Positions 24,512 to 35,210 are shown, counted from the stretch's first letter. The stretch is DNA of 64,000 nucleotides from Pseudarthrobacter enclensis (GCF_001457025.1 NZ_KQ758600.1:620001-684000); one strand, 5' to 3'. Made by a program: numbers and translations. The notes: generated by a model from the sequence alone, not told the origin.

Positions 24512-26281
24512 GTGCGAATCCATGACGTGTCCAGCCCCCGGTCCACGGCCCGCGTCCGCGTGGGATTCTGCTTCATGGTGGCGCTGCTCCTGGTGGTGGG
24601 CTGCCGCGTCGTCGTGATCCAGGGCTTCGACCCCGAAAGCTACGCGTCGAAGGCTGCCGACCGGAGGACCCAGGTGTCCGCCCTTGCCTCCGAGCGCGGT
24701 GCCATCGTGGACAGGAACGGGACCGTCCTGGCGCAAAGCACCGTCCGGTACGACATCGTGGGCACGCCGAAGGTGAACAGCACCACCGAAACCTTCCGGC
24801 GGGTGGACGGTTCCGGGTCAGTCAGGACCGTCACCCGGGACCAGGGACTGCAGGACCTGGCCGGCCTGCTGGACCTGCCCGAGTCGGACGTCCGCGGGCT
24901 CCTGACCGGCGACGGCCTCTTCACCTACCTGGCCAAGGCTGTGGACCCGGGCCTGGAACGGGCCGTCATGGAGCTCGGCATCCCCGGCGTCGAGTCGAGG
25001 CCCGTGAAGAAGCGCGCCTACCCCCAGGGGCCGGTGGCGGGCAGCATCGTCGGTTTCACCAATGACGAGGGCGGCGCGGCCGGGCTCGAGCTGACCCTGG
25101 ATGACCGGCTGAAGGGCCGTGACGGGGAGCGGACGTACCAGACCGGTGCCGACGGAATTATCATCCCCACGGCGCCGCTGGAGGTGGTCCCGGCCACCAA
25201 TGGCCAGTCGGTCAAGCTCACTATCGACACGGACCTGCAGTACGCGGCGCAGCAGGCGCTCGAAACTCAGGCCGGCAAGCTCAGCGCAGACTGGGCCAAC
25301 GTGATCGTGGTCGAGGCCAAAACCGGAAAAATCCGGGCAATGGCGGAGACCAACTCCGTGGACCCGAACGACCCCGGGGCCACCGCACCGGAGGACCGAG
25401 GGGCGCGGTCCGTGCAGGCCGCCATCGAGCCCGGGTCAACGGAGAAGGCGATCACCGCCGCGGCCGCCATCGAGGAAGGGATCGTCAGCCCGGACTCACA
25501 ACTGGTGATCCCGCCCGGCTACACGGTGAACGGCCAGTACTTCAAGGACTCCTTCGACCACGGGACTGAGAAGCGCACCTTTGCCGGCGTCATCGGGTCC
25601 TCCATGAACACCGGCACCGTGATGGTGGGCCAGGACCTGAGCCGGCAGCAGCGCTACGACTACCTCCGCAGGTTCGGAATCGGCAGCCGGACCGGGGTTC
25701 CCCTGCCCGGTGAGTCCTCGGGGCTGCTGGCGGCCCCGGACCAGTGGGACGGCCGGCAGGAGTTCGCCGTGCTCTTCGGCCAGGGCGTGGCGCAGACCCC
25801 GCTGCAGACCACCATGGCGTTCCAGGCAATCGCCAATGGCGGCGTGCTCCTCAAGCCCCGCCTCATCGAAGCGTACGTTGACCCGGACGGCACGGAGCAT
25901 CCGGTGGAGCAGGAACCGGGGACCCGGGCCGTCAGCGAGGACACCGCACGGCAGACACGCGACATCCTTGAAAGCGTTGTCACCGCCGGCGGGGCCAAGG
26001 ACATCAAGGTCCCCGGGTACCGGGTGGGCGGCAAGACCGGCACCGCGGAGGCGATCGCCGAGTCGGGCCGGGGCCTGGACGGCTACACGGCGTCCTTCGT
26101 GGGAATGGCCCCGATGGATGATCCGCAATACGTGGTGATGGTCAATGTCCAGCGCCCGGCGGGCAACATCTACGGCATCTCCACCGCACCGGTGTTCAAC
26201 AACATCATGGCCAGGGTGCTCAGCACGTTCGGCGTGGCCCCTTCCAGGACGGCGTCCGTCAGCCTGGCGCAGAAGTTCTGA
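24512..26281 (+). CDS. class B penicillin-binding protein (transpeptidase)
   Basis: 589 aa. One N-terminal TM anchor (FCFMVALLLVVGCRVVVIQGF), PBP dimer domain (RGAIVDRNGTVLAQSTVRYDI), then the transpeptidase domain with SxxK as STEK in IEPGSTEKAITAAAAIEEG, SxN as SMN in GSSMNTGTVMVGQ, and KTG in GGKTGTAEAI. It makes peptidoglycan crosslinks at the outer membrane face. Resembles FtsI-like/PBP2-like proteins; it is outside the dcw cluster, so it is probably an extra or elongation-type enzyme, without C-terminal PASTA domains. GTG start with a leaderless -10. It converges on the following membrane-protein gene with a 7-bp gap. Confidence 0.93.
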   Translation: MRIHDVSSPRSTARVRVGFCFMVALLLVVGCRVVVIQGFDPESYASKAADRRTQVSALASERGAIVDRNGTVLAQSTVRYDIVGTPKVNSTTETFRRVDGSGSVRTVTRDQGLQDLAGLLDLPESDVRGLLTGDGLFTYLAKAVDPGLERAVMELGIPGVESRPVKKRAYPQGPVAGSIVGFTNDEGGAAGLELTLDDRLKGRDGERTYQTGADGIIIPTAPLEVVPATNGQSVKLTIDTDLQYAAQQALETQAGKLSADWANVIVVEAKTGKIRAMAETNSVDPNDPGATAPEDRGARSVQAAIEPGSTEKAITAAAAIEEGIVSPDSQLVIPPGYTVNGQYFKDSFDHGTEKRTFAGVIGSSMNTGTVMVGQDLSRQQRYDYLRRFGIGSRTGVPLPGESSGLLAAPDQWDGRQEFAVLFGQGVAQTPLQTTMAFQAIANGGVLLKPRLIEAYVDPDGTEHPVEQEPGTRAVSEDTARQTRDILESVVTAGGAKDIKVPGYRVGGKTGTAEAIAESGRGLDGYTASFVGMAPMDDPQYVVMVNVQRPAGNIYGISTAPVFNNIMARVLSTFGVAPSRTASVSLAQKF

Positions 26282-26288
26282 CGCGGCC

Positions 26289-27149
26289 TCAGGCGCCGGA
26301 CGCCGGGCGCTGCGCCCGGGACACGGCAAACGCCCATCCACCCGCCACGCCAATGGCAGCGAGGACAACGGTGAACCCGATGGCCGGCGCATCCTGCCAC
26401 CGCAGGGCCTCGCCGTAGCGCAGGAGCGCGATGGCCTGCAGGACCACGAAGGCCAGGGATGTCAGCGCCACGGGACGCACTGACCGCAGGTCCCGGCTGG
26501 ACTGGCCCTGCGCCGCCGCCCACCCCAGTCCCACCAGCCAGGCACCTACGGCCCTGCCCGTGAGCTCGGTCAACGGCCAGGGCCACCAGGCGGCGGCAGG
26601 GACGGGTGCTGCCAGCAGCGCAGCCCCATAGAGCAGCAGGATCCCGGCGATCCCGCCCAGCAGCATCCTCAGGGCGGGCGGCAGCACGGGCGGCCCGGAC
26701 GCTGCCCGCCCCGCCACCTGCACCCCCCGGAGCTGCCTCCGGGTGATGATGAGCATGGCCACGGGCACCGCGGCGTAGATGGCCAGCCACGCCCAGGTGG
26801 CTGCCTGGGCAAGGAACCCTGCAGCCGGTGACAGGTGGAAGCGGTCCAGGTGGACCAGCGTCACGGCCAGGGTCAGCGTGGTGAAGACGAAGACCGGCCA
26901 CACCGCCAGCCGCGCTGACTCCCAGCCGGCCGAGCGGGCGCCGATGATCTCCAGGCCCGCACTGGACCAGTAGGCGGCGCCGAGGAAGACCGCGGTCATG
27001 GGTGGATTGACGGTCCAGGCGAACCATTCCGCCGTCCGGAGCGGGAATACAAACAGGACCAGGCCGGCCAGGAACACCAGGAAGGCAGCGATGTAGAGCA
27101 GCCAGCGCATGGGCCTGATCAGGGGGACCGGTCCGGGACGCGCAGGCAT
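26289..27149 (-). CDS. hypothetical multi-spanning membrane protein
   Basis: 286 aa with about eight hydrophobic segments (WLLYIAAFLVFLAGLVLFVFPL, MTAVFLGAAYWSSAGLEI, VFVFTTLTLAVTLVHLDRF and others) and short loops. No signature I know. Its ATG overlaps the stop of the upstream flavoprotein gene (TAATG), so the two are co-translated, which suggests a shared function, perhaps a membrane redox or sensing partner. Confidence 0.75.
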   Translation of the reverse strand: MPARPGPVPLIRPMRWLLYIAAFLVFLAGLVLFVFPLRTAEWFAWTVNPPMTAVFLGAAYWSSAGLEIIGARSAGWESARLAVWPVFVFTTLTLAVTLVHLDRFHLSPAAGFLAQAATWAWLAIYAAVPVAMLIITRRQLRGVQVAGRAASGPPVLPPALRMLLGGIAGILLLYGAALLAAPVPAAAWWPWPLTELTGRAVGAWLVGLGWAAAQGQSSRDLRSVRPVALTSLAFVVLQAIALLRYGEALRWQDAPAIGFTVVLAAIGVAGGWAFAVSRAQRPASGA

Positions 27150-28891
27150 TAGGAGCCGGTTCCCGGGGAGGCACCTTCCTGAGAAATGGAGGGTGCAGCG
27201 GTCTTCCCGGCCAGGTAGCTGTGCAGCATGGAAACCACGGTGGCCCCGTCCCCCACCGCGGTTGCCACCCGCTTGATGGACCCTGACCTCACGTCGCCAA
27301 TGGCAAAGACACCGGGCAGGCTGGTCTCCAGCGCCAGCGGCGGCCCGTCGCTGCGGGCGGCTTCATCCCCACCCGGGTCCCAGGCCGCGCCGGTGCGCAG
27401 GAACCCCGCCTTGTCCCGCTGCACCGTGTCAGGAAGCCACGACGTCCGGGGCGAGGACCCAATCAGCACAAACAGTCCGGCGGCTTCGATTTCTTCGCCT
27501 GCGGAGCCGCTGGGTTCCCCGGAGCCTGCCACCTTGAGGGCGGCAAGGAACCCGTCCTGGTCACGGGCCCCGACGATGGTGGTGCCGGGGCGGACCGACA
27601 CGTTGCGGGAGGCTGCCAGCTGCGCGATGAGGTATTCGGACATGCTGGCGGACAGGCTGGGACCGCGCACCAGCAAAGTCACCTTCTTCGCGTACCTTGC
27701 CAAGTGGAGCACCGCCTGTCCCGCCGAGTTGCCTCCACCCACCACGCAGACCTGCTTGCCCGCCATGGAGGGCGCCTCGGAGACGGTGGATCCGTAGAAG
27801 ACTCCCCTGCCCACCAGGTCCTCCAGCTGGGGCAGGCCGATCCGGCGGTAGTCAGCACCGGTGGCCACCACCACGGACCGGCACCGCACGACGCTGCCGC
27901 CGGACACGGAGACTGCGTAATGGGTTCCGTCCTCCCGCAGGCTTTCCACTGTCCGAAGGAACAGGAAGTCCGCGCCCAGGGTCCAGGCCTGGTGGAAGGT
28001 GCGGTATGCCAGGTGGGCGCCGCTCACGCCCCGGGAAAAGCCTGGATAATTCCGGATCAGGGAGCTGGTGCCCGCCTGGCCGCCCACGGCTTCAGCTTCC
28101 ACCACCATGGTGGACAGGCCCTCGGAGGCGGCGTACACCGCAGCCGCAAGGCCCGACGGCCCGGCTCCCACCACCACGACGTCGAAGACCTTGTCCGGTG
28201 ACGGGGGCCTGGTCACGCCCATCGCCTCCGCGATCTCCAGGTCGGTAGGGTTCTCAAGGACCACCGGTGGTGCCGTGAACTCCAGGACCAGCACCGGCAG
28301 CGCGGGGTTCTGGAGGCCCAGTCCCTCCAGCGTCCGCTGCGCCGACGCGGAACCGGCAGGGTGGAACCCCACGGGGATGTGGTTGCGGCTCATCGAGTCC
28401 CGCAGCATGTGGGTCCTGCTGACGCCGACCTCCCCGATCAGGCGCACGGCTTCGAACCCCACCCCCTGCGCCAGGTGCCAGTCGTCGAGGGCATCCGTCA
28501 CGGCGCCATGGAACTCTTCGTCCCGCGGACGCTCAGGGCGGATCACCAGGAACTCCGCGTAGCCCTGCGAGAGAGCGCGGAAGACCGTCGGGGCGCTGGC
28601 AAAGTCACCCCAGGTGACCACGACGCCCCTTTTGGCGGCCGGGTGGTAACCGTAGGCCCGGCGCAGGAAGTCGAGCCCGCCGTGGTCACCCGGCCCGTAG
28701 CAGCCAAGGATGAGGGCCACGGCACGCTTCCACCGCCGGAGGCCTTCCAGCACGGCCCGGCCGTGGGCGTAGTCGACACAGACCACCACTTCGTAGTCGG
28801 CGCCGTAGCGGCGGCGCAACTCGTCTTCGAGAGTCCGCCGCGACGCCGTATCCGTGGAGGCAATCAGCAGGATGGGAACCGGGTCATCCAT
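27149..28891 (-). CDS. receiver-like / thioredoxin-fold / TrxR-like FAD oxidoreductase
   Basis: 580 aa in three parts. Residues 1-130 resemble a response-regulator receiver ([25 protein letters not shown]..., [15 protein letters not shown] with D/G but no clear phospho-Asp site). Residues about 145-235 look thioredoxin/GST-like ([48 protein letters not shown]). The rest is a thioredoxin-reductase-like flavoprotein with FAD motif [23 protein letters not shown] motif [17 protein letters not shown], and [12 protein letters not shown]. The CxxC that TrxR carries before the NAD motif is replaced by GSTV, so it cannot reduce thioredoxin in the normal way. ATG 28891; coupled to the membrane protein that follows. 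Confidence 0.88.
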   Translation of the reverse strand: MDDPVPILLIASTDTASRRTLEDELRRRYGADYEVVVCVDYAHGRAVLEGLRRWKRAVALILGCYGPGDHGGLDFLRRAYGYHPAAKRGVVVTWGDFASAPTVFRALSQGYAEFLVIRPERPRDEEFHGAVTDALDDWHLAQGVGFEAVRLIGEVGVSRTHMLRDSMSRNHIPVGFHPAGSASAQRTLEGLGLQNPALPVLVLEFTAPPVVLENPTDLEIAEAMGVTRPPSPDKVFDVVVVGAGPSGLAAAVYAASEGLSTMVVEAEAVGGQAGTSSLIRNYPGFSRGVSGAHLAYRTFHQAWTLGADFLFLRTVESLREDGTHYAVSVSGGSVVRCRSVVVATGADYRRIGLPQLEDLVGRGVFYGSTVSEAPSMAGKQVCVVGGGNSAGQAVLHLARYAKKVTLLVRGPSLSASMSEYLIAQLAASRNVSVRPGTTIVGARDQDGFLAALKVAGSGEPSGSAGEEIEAAGLFVLIGSSPRTSWLPDTVQRDKAGFLRTGAAWDPGGDEAARSDGPPLALETSLPGVFAIGDVRSGSIKRVATAVGDGATVVSMLHSYLAGKTAAPSISQEGASPGTGS

Positions 28892-28988
28892 GGCCGCCGT
28901 CTTCCGCTTCAGGGGGTTCGGTGCCGCCTAGGATACGCGCGACGGGACGGCGGGAACAAGGGCTTCCCGGACGTCCCGGGAAGCCGGT

Positions 28989-28994
28989 TAGGCT
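28989..28994 (+). promoter_or_regulatory. -10 box TAGGCT, leaderless promoter
   Basis: TAGGCT 6 nt before ATG 29001, identical in sequence and spacing to the box at 9537. It favours ATG 29001 over the adjacent TTG. Confidence 0.6.
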
Positions 28995-29000
28995 GGGTTG

Positions 29001-29693
29001 ATGGGAACAGTCATCCTCGTCCGGCACGGCCGAACCACAGCCAACGCGGCAGGGCTGCTGGCCGGCCGCGCAGCCGGTGTCAGCCTGGACGAGACGGGGC
29101 AGGAGCAGGCGGCGCAGGCCGGAGAGCGCCTTGCGGCGGTGCCGCTGGCGGGTGTGGTCTCAAGCCCGCTGGAGCGGTGCCGGGAAACTGCCAGGTTCAT
29201 CCTGGAACGCCAGGGAGGAACTCCCGCGGCTCCTGTCGAAGCGGACCTCACGGAATGCGACTACGGCAGGTGGCAGGGGCGGAACCTCAGCGACCTGGCC
29301 CGGGAAGAACTGTGGGCCGCCGTGCAGTCCCAGCCGTCCGCCGTCGTTTTCCCGGACGGTGAATCCATGGCCGCGATGCAGGCGCGGGCGGTGGCAGCAG
29401 TCCGGCGCCACGATGCGGCTTTCGAGGCCCAGTACGGACCGGGCGCCGTGTGGGCGGCCGTCAGCCACGGGGACATCATCAAATCAATCCTCGCCGACGC
29501 TCTGGGCATGCACCTGGACCTGTTCCAGCGGATCACCGTGGGGCCGGCGTCCCTGTCGATTGTCCATTACGGGGCGGGGCGGCCGGCCGTCCACGCGACA
29601 AACACCGACGCCGGAGACCTGGCGTGGCTCGCCAAGGGCATCACTTCCGGTGATGCCCCCGTGGGCGGCGGCGCGGGGCACTCCGCCCGGTAG
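29001..29693 (+). CDS. histidine phosphatase (phosphoglycerate mutase-like, MSMEG_4193 family)
   Basis: 230 aa. The phosphohistidine motif LVRHGRTTANAAGLLAGRAAGVSLDETG is at the N-terminus, followed by SSPLERCRETA and the second catalytic histidine in AAVSHGDIIKSILADALGMHLDLFQRI. The insertion and order match the actinobacterial MSMEG_4193 family. Substrate is unknown. First gene of a conserved block with DUF3090 and SCO1664-type genes, which elsewhere lies near mycothiol ligase mshC; mshC is not in this window. Confidence 0.92.
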   Translation: MGTVILVRHGRTTANAAGLLAGRAAGVSLDETGQEQAAQAGERLAAVPLAGVVSSPLERCRETARFILERQGGTPAAPVEADLTECDYGRWQGRNLSDLAREELWAAVQSQPSAVVFPDGESMAAMQARAVAAVRRHDAAFEAQYGPGAVWAAVSHGDIIKSILADALGMHLDLFQRITVGPASLSIVHYGAGRPAVHATNTDAGDLAWLAKGITSGDAPVGGGAGHSAR

Positions 29694-29704
29694 CCCGGTG
29701 TGCC

Positions 29705-29710
29705 TAGAAT
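29705..29710 (+). promoter_or_regulatory. -10 box TAGAAT, leaderless promoter
   Basis: TAGAAT 6 nt before ATG 29717, in the 23-bp gap after the phosphatase gene, so DUF3090/SCO1664 have a promoter of their own. Confidence 0.58.
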
Positions 29711-29716
29711 ACGGAC

Positions 29717-30274
29717 ATGCCCACACGTGTTTACGAGTTCGCCTGGCCCGATCGGGTTGTCATCGGCACCATCGGCGCTCCGGGGGCGCGCACGTTCTAC
29801 CTGCAGGTCCGGACAGGCAAAGACATAGTCAGCATCGCACTGGAGAAGCAGCAGTCGGCGCAGCTGGCCGAGAAGATCGATGAGATCCTCGATCAGCTGG
29901 GCACCATCGACGGCAACCCCTTCAGCGTTCCGGCGGGAACGCCCATCGAGCTGGTGGACAATGACCAGCTGGAGGCGGTTGAGGAGCAGTTCAGGACAGG
30001 CACCATGAGCCTGGGCTGGGACCCGAGCACCGCGCAGATCGTCATCGAGGCGTACCCGCTCACCGAAATGGACGACGAGGACGCTGACGGGGACCTTCCC
30101 GGCGAGGACGAAGCCGACGCTGCCGAAATGCTGCTGGTGCGCATGCCGGTGGGCACCGCACGCGCTTTTGCCAAGCGCACGCGCGAGGTCGTGGGCGCCG
30201 GGCGGCCGGCGTGCCCGCGGTGCGGCTATCCCATTGACCCAGAGGGGCACGTCTGCACCCTGCCCGGGACCTGA
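29717..30274 (+). CDS. DUF3090 domain protein
   Basis: 185 aa. Begins PTRVYEFAWPDRVVIGTIGAPGARTFYLQVRTG, the DUF3090 hallmark, and ends with a zinc-ribbon-like tail CPRCGYPIDPEGHVC (CxxC...C). Function unproven. Stop and the next ATG overlap (TGATG), so it is translated together with the SCO1664-type gene. Confidence 0.93.
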   Translation: MPTRVYEFAWPDRVVIGTIGAPGARTFYLQVRTGKDIVSIALEKQQSAQLAEKIDEILDQLGTIDGNPFSVPAGTPIELVDNDQLEAVEEQFRTGTMSLGWDPSTAQIVIEAYPLTEMDDEDADGDLPGEDEADAAEMLLVRMPVGTARAFAKRTREVVGAGRPACPRCGYPIDPEGHVCTLPGT

Positions 30275-31038
30275 TGCCCGCGGACCTTTCCACGTCCGGA
30301 CTGACCCTCACCGGACGGATCACGACGGCGTCGAATGCCACCTTCACCGGGACCATCGCCGGGACCGCCGTTGTCTACAAGCCGATGGCCGGGGAAAAAC
30401 CACTGTGGGATTTCCCCGATGGCTCCCTGGCACATCGGGAGGTGGCCGCCTACCTGGTGTCCGAAGCGCTCGGCTGGAACATCGTGCCGCGGACCTGGCT
30501 GCGCGACGGTCCGCTCGGCGAAGGGATGGTGCAACTCTGGCAGGAGACCGACCCCGGCCAGACGGCGGTGGATATCTTCGCCACCGATGACCTGCCGGAG
30601 AAGGGGTGGCGGTACGTCCTTGAAGGCCAGGATGAGACGGGGCAGACGGTCGCGCTCCTGCACGAGGACTCCGGGCCGCTGAGGCGCATGGCCGTGTTCG
30701 ACGTCGTCGTGAACAACGCCGACCGCAAGGGCGGCCATATCCTTCCCATGGCCGGCGGGCACCGGCACGGCGTGGACCACGGGCTCACCTTTCACCAGGA
30801 CCACAAGCTGCGCACTGTGCTGTGGGGGTGGCTCGGCGATGCCTTGACTGACCAGGAGCTGGACGGCATCGACCGGGTCAGCGACGGGTTGGCCGGCCAG
30901 CTGGGGCGGGACCTCGCGGACCTGCTCAGCGCCGACGAAATCGACGCCCTGGCCGCCCGCTGCGCCCGGCTGCGCTCAACGGGCCGCTTCCCGGGACCGA
31001 CCGGCGGCATGCCGGCGGTGCCCTGGCCGCTGTTCTGA
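30274..31038 (+). CDS. SCO1664-family protein (PI3/4-kinase-like fold)
   Basis: 254 aa. GTAVVYKPMAGEKPLWDFPDGSLAHREVAAYLVSEALGWNIVPRTWLRDGP, then AVFDVVVNNADRKGGHILPMAGGHRHGVDHGLTFH, which carries the catalytic-loop-like NNADRK and the metal-binding DHG of the HipA/PI4K-like kinase fold. In the conserved block it follows phosphatase and DUF3090. Its substrate is unknown; a kinase/phosphatase pair acting on one metabolite is an inference from context. Confidence 0.92.
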   Translation: MPADLSTSGLTLTGRITTASNATFTGTIAGTAVVYKPMAGEKPLWDFPDGSLAHREVAAYLVSEALGWNIVPRTWLRDGPLGEGMVQLWQETDPGQTAVDIFATDDLPEKGWRYVLEGQDETGQTVALLHEDSGPLRRMAVFDVVVNNADRKGGHILPMAGGHRHGVDHGLTFHQDHKLRTVLWGWLGDALTDQELDGIDRVSDGLAGQLGRDLADLLSADEIDALAARCARLRSTGRFPGPTGGMPAVPWPLF

Positions 31039-31161
31039 GGGCGTTGGTGTCCGGCACGGCCCTCTCCTCCGGCTAGACTGGCGGGGTCAGGACGGATTGG
31101 GGGATCCGCGGCGCAGCCGCTTCCGCTGGTCAGTCACAGCCAGGAATCCCCACGGAAGCAC

Positions 31162-31332
31162 ATGAACCCACTCGACAACCTGGTCCTGCCTGCGGTCCTG
31201 GCGGCAGTCTTTTTCTATGTCCTCTACGGCGTCATCCGCGCCGCGGTCCGTGACGGCATCCTCCAGGCGGACAAGCACCGCAGAACCAGGCGGGATCAAG
31301 CCGGGGTGGTGCGTGACGAGCATGCTTCGTGA
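31162..31332 (+). CDS. small membrane protein, 56 aa
   Basis: Reading from ATG 31162 gives a 56-residue protein with one TM segment (LVLPAVLAAVFFYVLYGVIRAAV) and a very basic tail (ADKHRRTRRDQ). GGAA lies 7 nt upstream and TAGACT (31074-31079) is a possible -10. The codon use is like the neighbours. Its last codons overlap the start of the DUF1990 gene, so the two are likely coupled. No family recognised. Confidence 0.62.
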   Translation: MNPLDNLVLPAVLAAVFFYVLYGVIRAAVRDGILQADKHRRTRRDQAGVVRDEHAS

Positions 31333-31888
31333 GCATTGGACCGCCGTCGGTGGCAGGTACAGGCGTTCTGAAGTGTCGTCGTTCGTCGGGACGGGTCCTG
31401 CGGTGTGGGCGCGCGCCGCTGAAGAAGTCCTCACCTGGAAGGTGAAGACGGAGAGCGGGTTTGCCGTTGAACCTCGTGGCAGGGTCTCCCCCGGCCAGCG
31501 GGTCACCGTCACAGCCCGGCCCTGCGGCGTTCCCGTCGTTGAACCCGTGGAGGTAACGGATGTGGTGCGGGAAGCTGACAGGGTTGGCTTCTCCTACCGG
31601 ACATTGCCGGGACACCCCGTGGATGGTGAAGAAGCGTTCATCCTGTGCCGCCACGGAGAGGATGTGCACCTGTACGTCCGGTCGCTGACCCGCCCTGCTT
31701 CGCAGCAGCCCTGGAGGCTGCTCTTTCCGGCTCTGCTGGTCGCCCAGAGGATCGTCCGGCGCCGGTATCTCCGCTCGCTGCCGGCATCGACACCGAGGAC
31801 TTCGAAGCCGCCGCACCAAAACCGGAAAGCACAGCAACGTCGAGCGGACGTCTCCGCCGTAGACACACTGAAGCCGTACACACACTGA
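31322..31888 (+). CDS. DUF1990 domain protein
   Basis: 188 aa from ATG 31322. Pattern VGTGPAVWARAAEEVLTWKVKTESGF, RVSPGQRVTV, EVTDVVREADRVGFSYRTLPGHPVDGEEAFILCRHGEDVHLYVRSLTRPA and RRRYLRSL is DUF1990 (YndG-like), a family of unknown function. The longer frame to 31217 has no conserved residues there and would swallow the small membrane protein gene. Its stop TGA lies at the base of a perfect 20-bp hairpin. Confidence 0.85.
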   Translation: MLREHWTAVGGRYRRSEVSSFVGTGPAVWARAAEEVLTWKVKTESGFAVEPRGRVSPGQRVTVTARPCGVPVVEPVEVTDVVREADRVGFSYRTLPGHPVDGEEAFILCRHGEDVHLYVRSLTRPASQQPWRLLFPALLVAQRIVRRRYLRSLPASTPRTSKPPHQNRKAQQRRADVSAVDTLKPYTH

Positions 31889-31930
31889 AGCAGCCTCCGA
31901 ATACGCGTCAGCGTATTCGGAGGCTGCTTC
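31887..31930. terminator. perfect 20-bp stem, GTCA loop, between convergent genes
   Basis: GAAGCAGCCTCCGAATACGC, loop GTCA, then its exact complement. It separates the DUF1990 gene (ends 31888) from nrdF (ends 31968). No T tract on either side, but the stem is long enough to act as a bidirectional terminator or mRNA stabiliser. Confidence 0.65.
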
Positions 31931-31967
31931 GTGACAGTGGGAACCTGCTGTCCGGGGAAAACGACGG

Positions 31968-32951
<984 letters not shown>

Positions 32952-32981
32952 TCAATGTTGGGTAATTCTCTACGTTAAAGC

Positions 32982-33013
32982 GTACGACGGCGGGCGGGCA
33001 CCCGCCGTCGTAC
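32982..33013 (-). terminator. 13-bp hairpin between nrdE and nrdF
   Basis: GTACGACGGCGGG and CCCGCCGTCGTAC arms, 6-nt loop. It is transcribed after nrdE and before nrdF, so it may attenuate or process the operon mRNA, setting a nrdE:nrdF ratio. Confidence 0.5.
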
Positions 33014-33038
33014 ACTCAAGATTTAGTTGAAGCTACAA

Positions 33039-35210
33039 TCACAGGGCGCAGCTGACGCAGCCCTCCACCTCAGTCCCTTCCAGCGCGAGCTGGCGGAGGC
33101 GGATGTAGTAGAGCGTCTTGATGCCCTTGCGCCAGGCGTAGATCTGGGCCTTGTTGATGTCGCGGGTGGTGGCGGTGTCCTTGAAGAACAGCGTCAGGGA
33201 CAGGCCCTGGTCCACGTGCTGCGTGGCAGCGGCGTAGGTGTCGATGATCTTCTCGTAGCCGATCTCGTACGCGTCCTGGTAGTAATCCAGGTTGTCGTTG
33301 GTGAGGTACGGCGCCGGGTAGTAGACGCGGCCGATCTTGCCTTCCTTGCGGATCTCGATCTTGGCCGCCACCGGGTGGATGGAGGAAGTCGAGTTGTTGA
33401 TGTAGGAAATCGAGCCGGTGGGCGGAACGGCCTGCAGGTTCTGGTTGTAAATGCCGTGCTCCATGACAGAAGCCTTCAGCTCGCGCCAGTCATCCTGGGT
33501 GGGAATGCTGTGGCCGGCGAAGAGCTCACGGACGCGCTCAGTCTCCGGGGCCCACTCCTGCTCGGTGTACTTGTCGAAGAACTCACCCGACGCGTACTTC
33601 GAGTTCTCGAACCCGCCAAAGGTCTGGCCGGTTTCGATGGCCAGCCGGTTGGAGGCACGGAGCGCGTGGAACAGCACCGTGTAGAAGTAGATGTTGGTGA
33701 AGTCCAGGCCCTCTTCGGAGCCGTAGTGCACCCGTTCGCGCGCCAGGTAGCCGTGCAGGTTCATCTGGCCCAGGCCGATGGCGTGCGACTGCAGGTTGCC
33801 CTCGGCCACGGACGGCACCGAGTTGATGTAGGACATGTCCGAGACCGCGCTCAGTGCACGGATGGCCGTCTCGATGGACGTTCCGAAGTCCGGCGAGTCC
33901 ATGGTCTTGGCAATGTTCATGGACCCCAGGTTGCAGGAGATGTCCTTGCCGATGGTCTGGTACGTGAGGTCCTCGTTGTACAGGGACGGCGTGGACACCT
34001 GGAGGATCTCCGAGCAAAGGTTGCTCATGGTGATCTTGCCGGCCACCGGGTTGGCCCGGTTCACCGTGTCCTCGAACATGATGTACGGGTAGCCGGATTC
34101 GAACTGGATCTCCGCGAGGGTCTGGAAGAACTCGCGGGCGCTGATCTTGGTCTTCTTGATCCGGGAGTCGTCCACCATCTCGTAGTACTTCTCGGTGACC
34201 GAGACGTCGGAGAACGGGATGCCGTAGACGCGTTCGACGTCGTACGGGGAGAAGAGGTACATGTCCTCGTTCTTCTTGGCCAGCTCGAACGTGATGTCCG
34301 GGATGACCACGCCCAGGGAGAGGGTCTTGATCCGGATCTTCTCGTCCGCGTTCTCCCGCTTGGTGTCCAGGAACCGGTAGATGTCCGGGTGGTGGGCGTG
34401 CAGGTACACCGCGCCGGCACCCTGGCGGGCACCGAGCTGGTTGGCGTAGGAGAAGCTGTCTTCGAGCAGCTTCATCACGGGAATCACGCCGGAGGACTGG
34501 TTCTCGATCTGCTTAATCGGTGCGCCGTGCTCGCGGATGTTGGTCAGCGACAGGGCCACGCCGCCGCCGCGCTTGGACAGCTGCAGGGCGGAGTTGATGC
34601 CGCGGGCGATCGACTCCATGTTGTCTTCGATGCGGAGCAGGAAGCAGGAGACGAGCTCGCCGCGCTGGGCCTTGCCGGCGTTAAGGAACGTGGGCGTGGC
34701 GGGCTGGAAGCGGCCGTCGATGATCTCGTCCACCAGGCGGGTGGCGAGTTCCTCGTTGCCGCGGGCCAGGTGCATGGCCACCATGCAGACGCGGTCCTCG
34801 TAGCGCTCCAGGTAACGCTTCCCGTCGAAGGTCTTCAGCGTGTAGGAGGTGTAGAACTTGAACGCACCCAGGAAGGTTTCGAAGCGGAACTTCTTCTTGT
34901 AGGCGCGGTTGAACAGCTCACGGATGAAGTTCATCGTGTACTGGTCCAGCGTTTCGCGCTCGTAGTACTGGTTCTTCACCAGGTAGTCGAGCTTCTCCTC
35001 CAGGTCGTGGAAGAACACGGTGTTGTTGTTAACGTGCTGCAGGAAGTACTGGTGGGCGGCCTCGCGGTCCGCCTCGAACTGGATCTCGCCGCTGGGGCCG
35101 TACAGGTTCAGCATGGCGTTCAGCTCGTGATAGCCCAGGCCCTTGTAGGCGGCCGGCAGTTCCGGCTTCTTGGCCCTGGTTACTTCTGTGTCTGCGACAG
35201 TCGTGTCCAA
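33039..35210 (-). CDS. nrdE: class Ib ribonucleotide reductase alpha subunit
   Basis: 723 aa. Begins [42 protein letters not shown], includes [70 protein letters not shown] with a catalytic Cys, and ends EGCVSCAL, the mobile redox CxxC pair. It reduces ribonucleoside diphosphates with electrons from NrdH. TTG 35210 is chosen as start (AAGGA about 11 nt upstream); the open frame to 35294 lies inside nrdI and has no homology. It overlaps nrdI by 31 bp. Confidence 0.96.
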   Translation of the reverse strand: MDTTVADTEVTRAKKPELPAAYKGLGYHELNAMLNLYGPSGEIQFEADREAAHQYFLQHVNNNTVFFHDLEEKLDYLVKNQYYERETLDQYTMNFIRELFNRAYKKKFRFETFLGAFKFYTSYTLKTFDGKRYLERYEDRVCMVAMHLARGNEELATRLVDEIIDGRFQPATPTFLNAGKAQRGELVSCFLLRIEDNMESIARGINSALQLSKRGGGVALSLTNIREHGAPIKQIENQSSGVIPVMKLLEDSFSYANQLGARQGAGAVYLHAHHPDIYRFLDTKRENADEKIRIKTLSLGVVIPDITFELAKKNEDMYLFSPYDVERVYGIPFSDVSVTEKYYEMVDDSRIKKTKISAREFFQTLAEIQFESGYPYIMFEDTVNRANPVAGKITMSNLCSEILQVSTPSLYNEDLTYQTIGKDISCNLGSMNIAKTMDSPDFGTSIETAIRALSAVSDMSYINSVPSVAEGNLQSHAIGLGQMNLHGYLARERVHYGSEEGLDFTNIYFYTVLFHALRASNRLAIETGQTFGGFENSKYASGEFFDKYTEQEWAPETERVRELFAGHSIPTQDDWRELKASVMEHGIYNQNLQAVPPTGSISYINNSTSSIHPVAAKIEIRKEGKIGRVYYPAPYLTNDNLDYYQDAYEIGYEKIIDTYAAATQHVDQGLSLTLFFKDTATTRDINKAQIYAWRKGIKTLYYIRLRQLALEGTEVEGCVSCAL

